Part shown: positions 5,418-5,851 of the stretch, piece by piece
How the letters are laid out: the number at the start of each line of letters is the position of its first letter
Numbering within the stretch: the stretch's first letter is position 1
Source: Streptosporangiaceae bacterium
GTDB lineage: Bacteria > Actinomycetota > Actinomycetes > Streptosporangiales > Streptosporangiaceae
NCBI GenBank assembly: GCA_030045295.1
Contig: JASIGD010000428.1
Location: 1 to 5,851, forward strand
Length of the DNA: 5,851 nt
Direction: 5' to 3'
Translations under genes and position numbers: made by a program
The notes under the pieces: model-generated
Told to the model about the DNA's origin: nothing
Database searches by the model: none
What the model saw: only the letters and a program-made list of their open reading frames with translations

Positions 5418-5851
5418 TCAGGACTTCTGGCTGCCGGACGGGCCGGACGGCAGGTCGGCGGTGCCGGGATGGGTGAGGTTGATGGGAATGACGACCTTGT
5501 CGTACAGGTCCTCGGGCACGCCCTTGGCCAGCGCGGCCTGCTTGAGGGTGAGGTCGTGGTCGATGGCGTAGTAGGAGATCTCGGCGGCCTTGTCGTAGCC
5601 GATGACGGGGGACAGCGCGGTGACCATCATCACCGAGTTGTCGATGTTCTCGGTCAGCTTCTTCTCGTTCAGCTTGGTGCCCTCGACCATGAACTCGCGG
5701 AAGTGGTCGCACATGTCGGCCATGATCAGCGCCGAATGCAGGTAGTTGGCGATCAGGATGGGGCGGAACGCGTTGAGCTCGAAGTTGCCCTCGGCGCCGC
5801 CCATGGTGACCGCCGCGTCGGAGGCGATGACCTGGATGGCGACCATCAGCA
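5418..5851 (-). CDS. fumC: Class II fumarate hydratase, C-terminal part (5' end outside window)
   Basis: About 144 C-terminal residues of a fumarase/aspartase superfamily enzyme, which as fumarase interconverts fumarate and malate in the cytoplasmic TCA cycle. The gene enters from the right edge. Visible landmarks are GGAEGNFELNAFRPILIANYLHS, then the C-terminal domain with NSVMMVTALSPVIGYDKAAEI and LTLKQAALAKG. These track E. coli FumC (GNFELNVFRP, LMLVTALNTHIGYDKAAEI, LTLKAAALALG) better than aspartase, which has NFELNVMMP. The superfamily signature GSxxMPxKxN and most catalytic residues lie outside, so activity cannot be judged. A short Ser/Gly/Pro tail after about THPGTADLPSG ends at TGA 5420-5418. 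Aspartase or another lyase of the family remains a weaker alternative. The next gene starts one base downstream, so the pair is almost certainly one transcript. Confidence 0.88.
   Translation of the reverse strand, partial: LMVAIQVIASDAAVTMGGAEGNFELNAFRPILIANYLHSALIMADMCDHFREFMVEGTKLNEKKLTENIDNSVMMVTALSPVIGYDKAAEISYYAIDHDLTLKQAALAKGVPEDLYDKVVIPINLTHPGTADLPSGPSGSQKS

Noticed and set aside
4652..5476. Plus-strand open frame of 274 codons opposite the aquaporin gene
   Set aside because: Gln/Arg/His/Gly-rich antisense shadow, while the other strand has two NPA motifs and six membrane helices.

Overview
The window is very GC-rich DNA (roughly 70% by eye) with strong G/C preference at third codon positions, GTG starts, an AGGAGG ribosome binding site and a lipoprotein signal. 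This fits a high-GC Actinomycetota chromosome. I cannot name the genus. There is no sign of a mobile element, CRISPR array, tRNA or rRNA, and the content looks chromosomal and metabolic.

Left part (1-3432, minus strand): a branched-chain amino acid-type (HAAT family) ABC importer. A lipoprotein substrate-binding protein (3432 down to 2104) is followed after 86 bases by a fused LivH-LivM permease. The permease starts at GTG 2017 and is still open at position 1, so it leaves the window with a Gly/Pro-rich tail. A perfect 12-bp stem-loop (2054-2087) sits between the two genes.

Middle (3433-3835): a 403-base divergent control region. It holds inverted repeats, two TTGACG boxes facing the binding-protein gene and a clear drop in GC. 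No gene is seen in it.

Right-centre (3836-4570, plus strand): a LivF-type ATPase, transcribed away from the rest of the transporter. No LivG ATPase is visible. It may lie left of the window, possibly even fused to the permease tail.

Right part (4580-5851, minus strand): the C-terminal part of a class II fumarase, entering from the right edge. Its stop codon is separated by one base from the GTG start of an aquaporin/MIP-family channel, so the two are probably translationally coupled. The channel and livF converge with only 9 bases between them, and both stop codons lie in the arms of one inverted repeat.

The binding protein captures a solute at the outer face of the membrane, the fused permease forms the channel and LivF (with a missing LivG) would power it. 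The substrate cannot be read from sequence. The fumarase-aquaporin pair is a separate transcription unit, with a TCA-cycle enzyme joined to a small-solute channel whose predicted selectivity filter looks unusually open. I see no wholly new system. The most unusual points are the fused and split importer layout, the intercistronic hairpin, and the fumarase-coupled channel.
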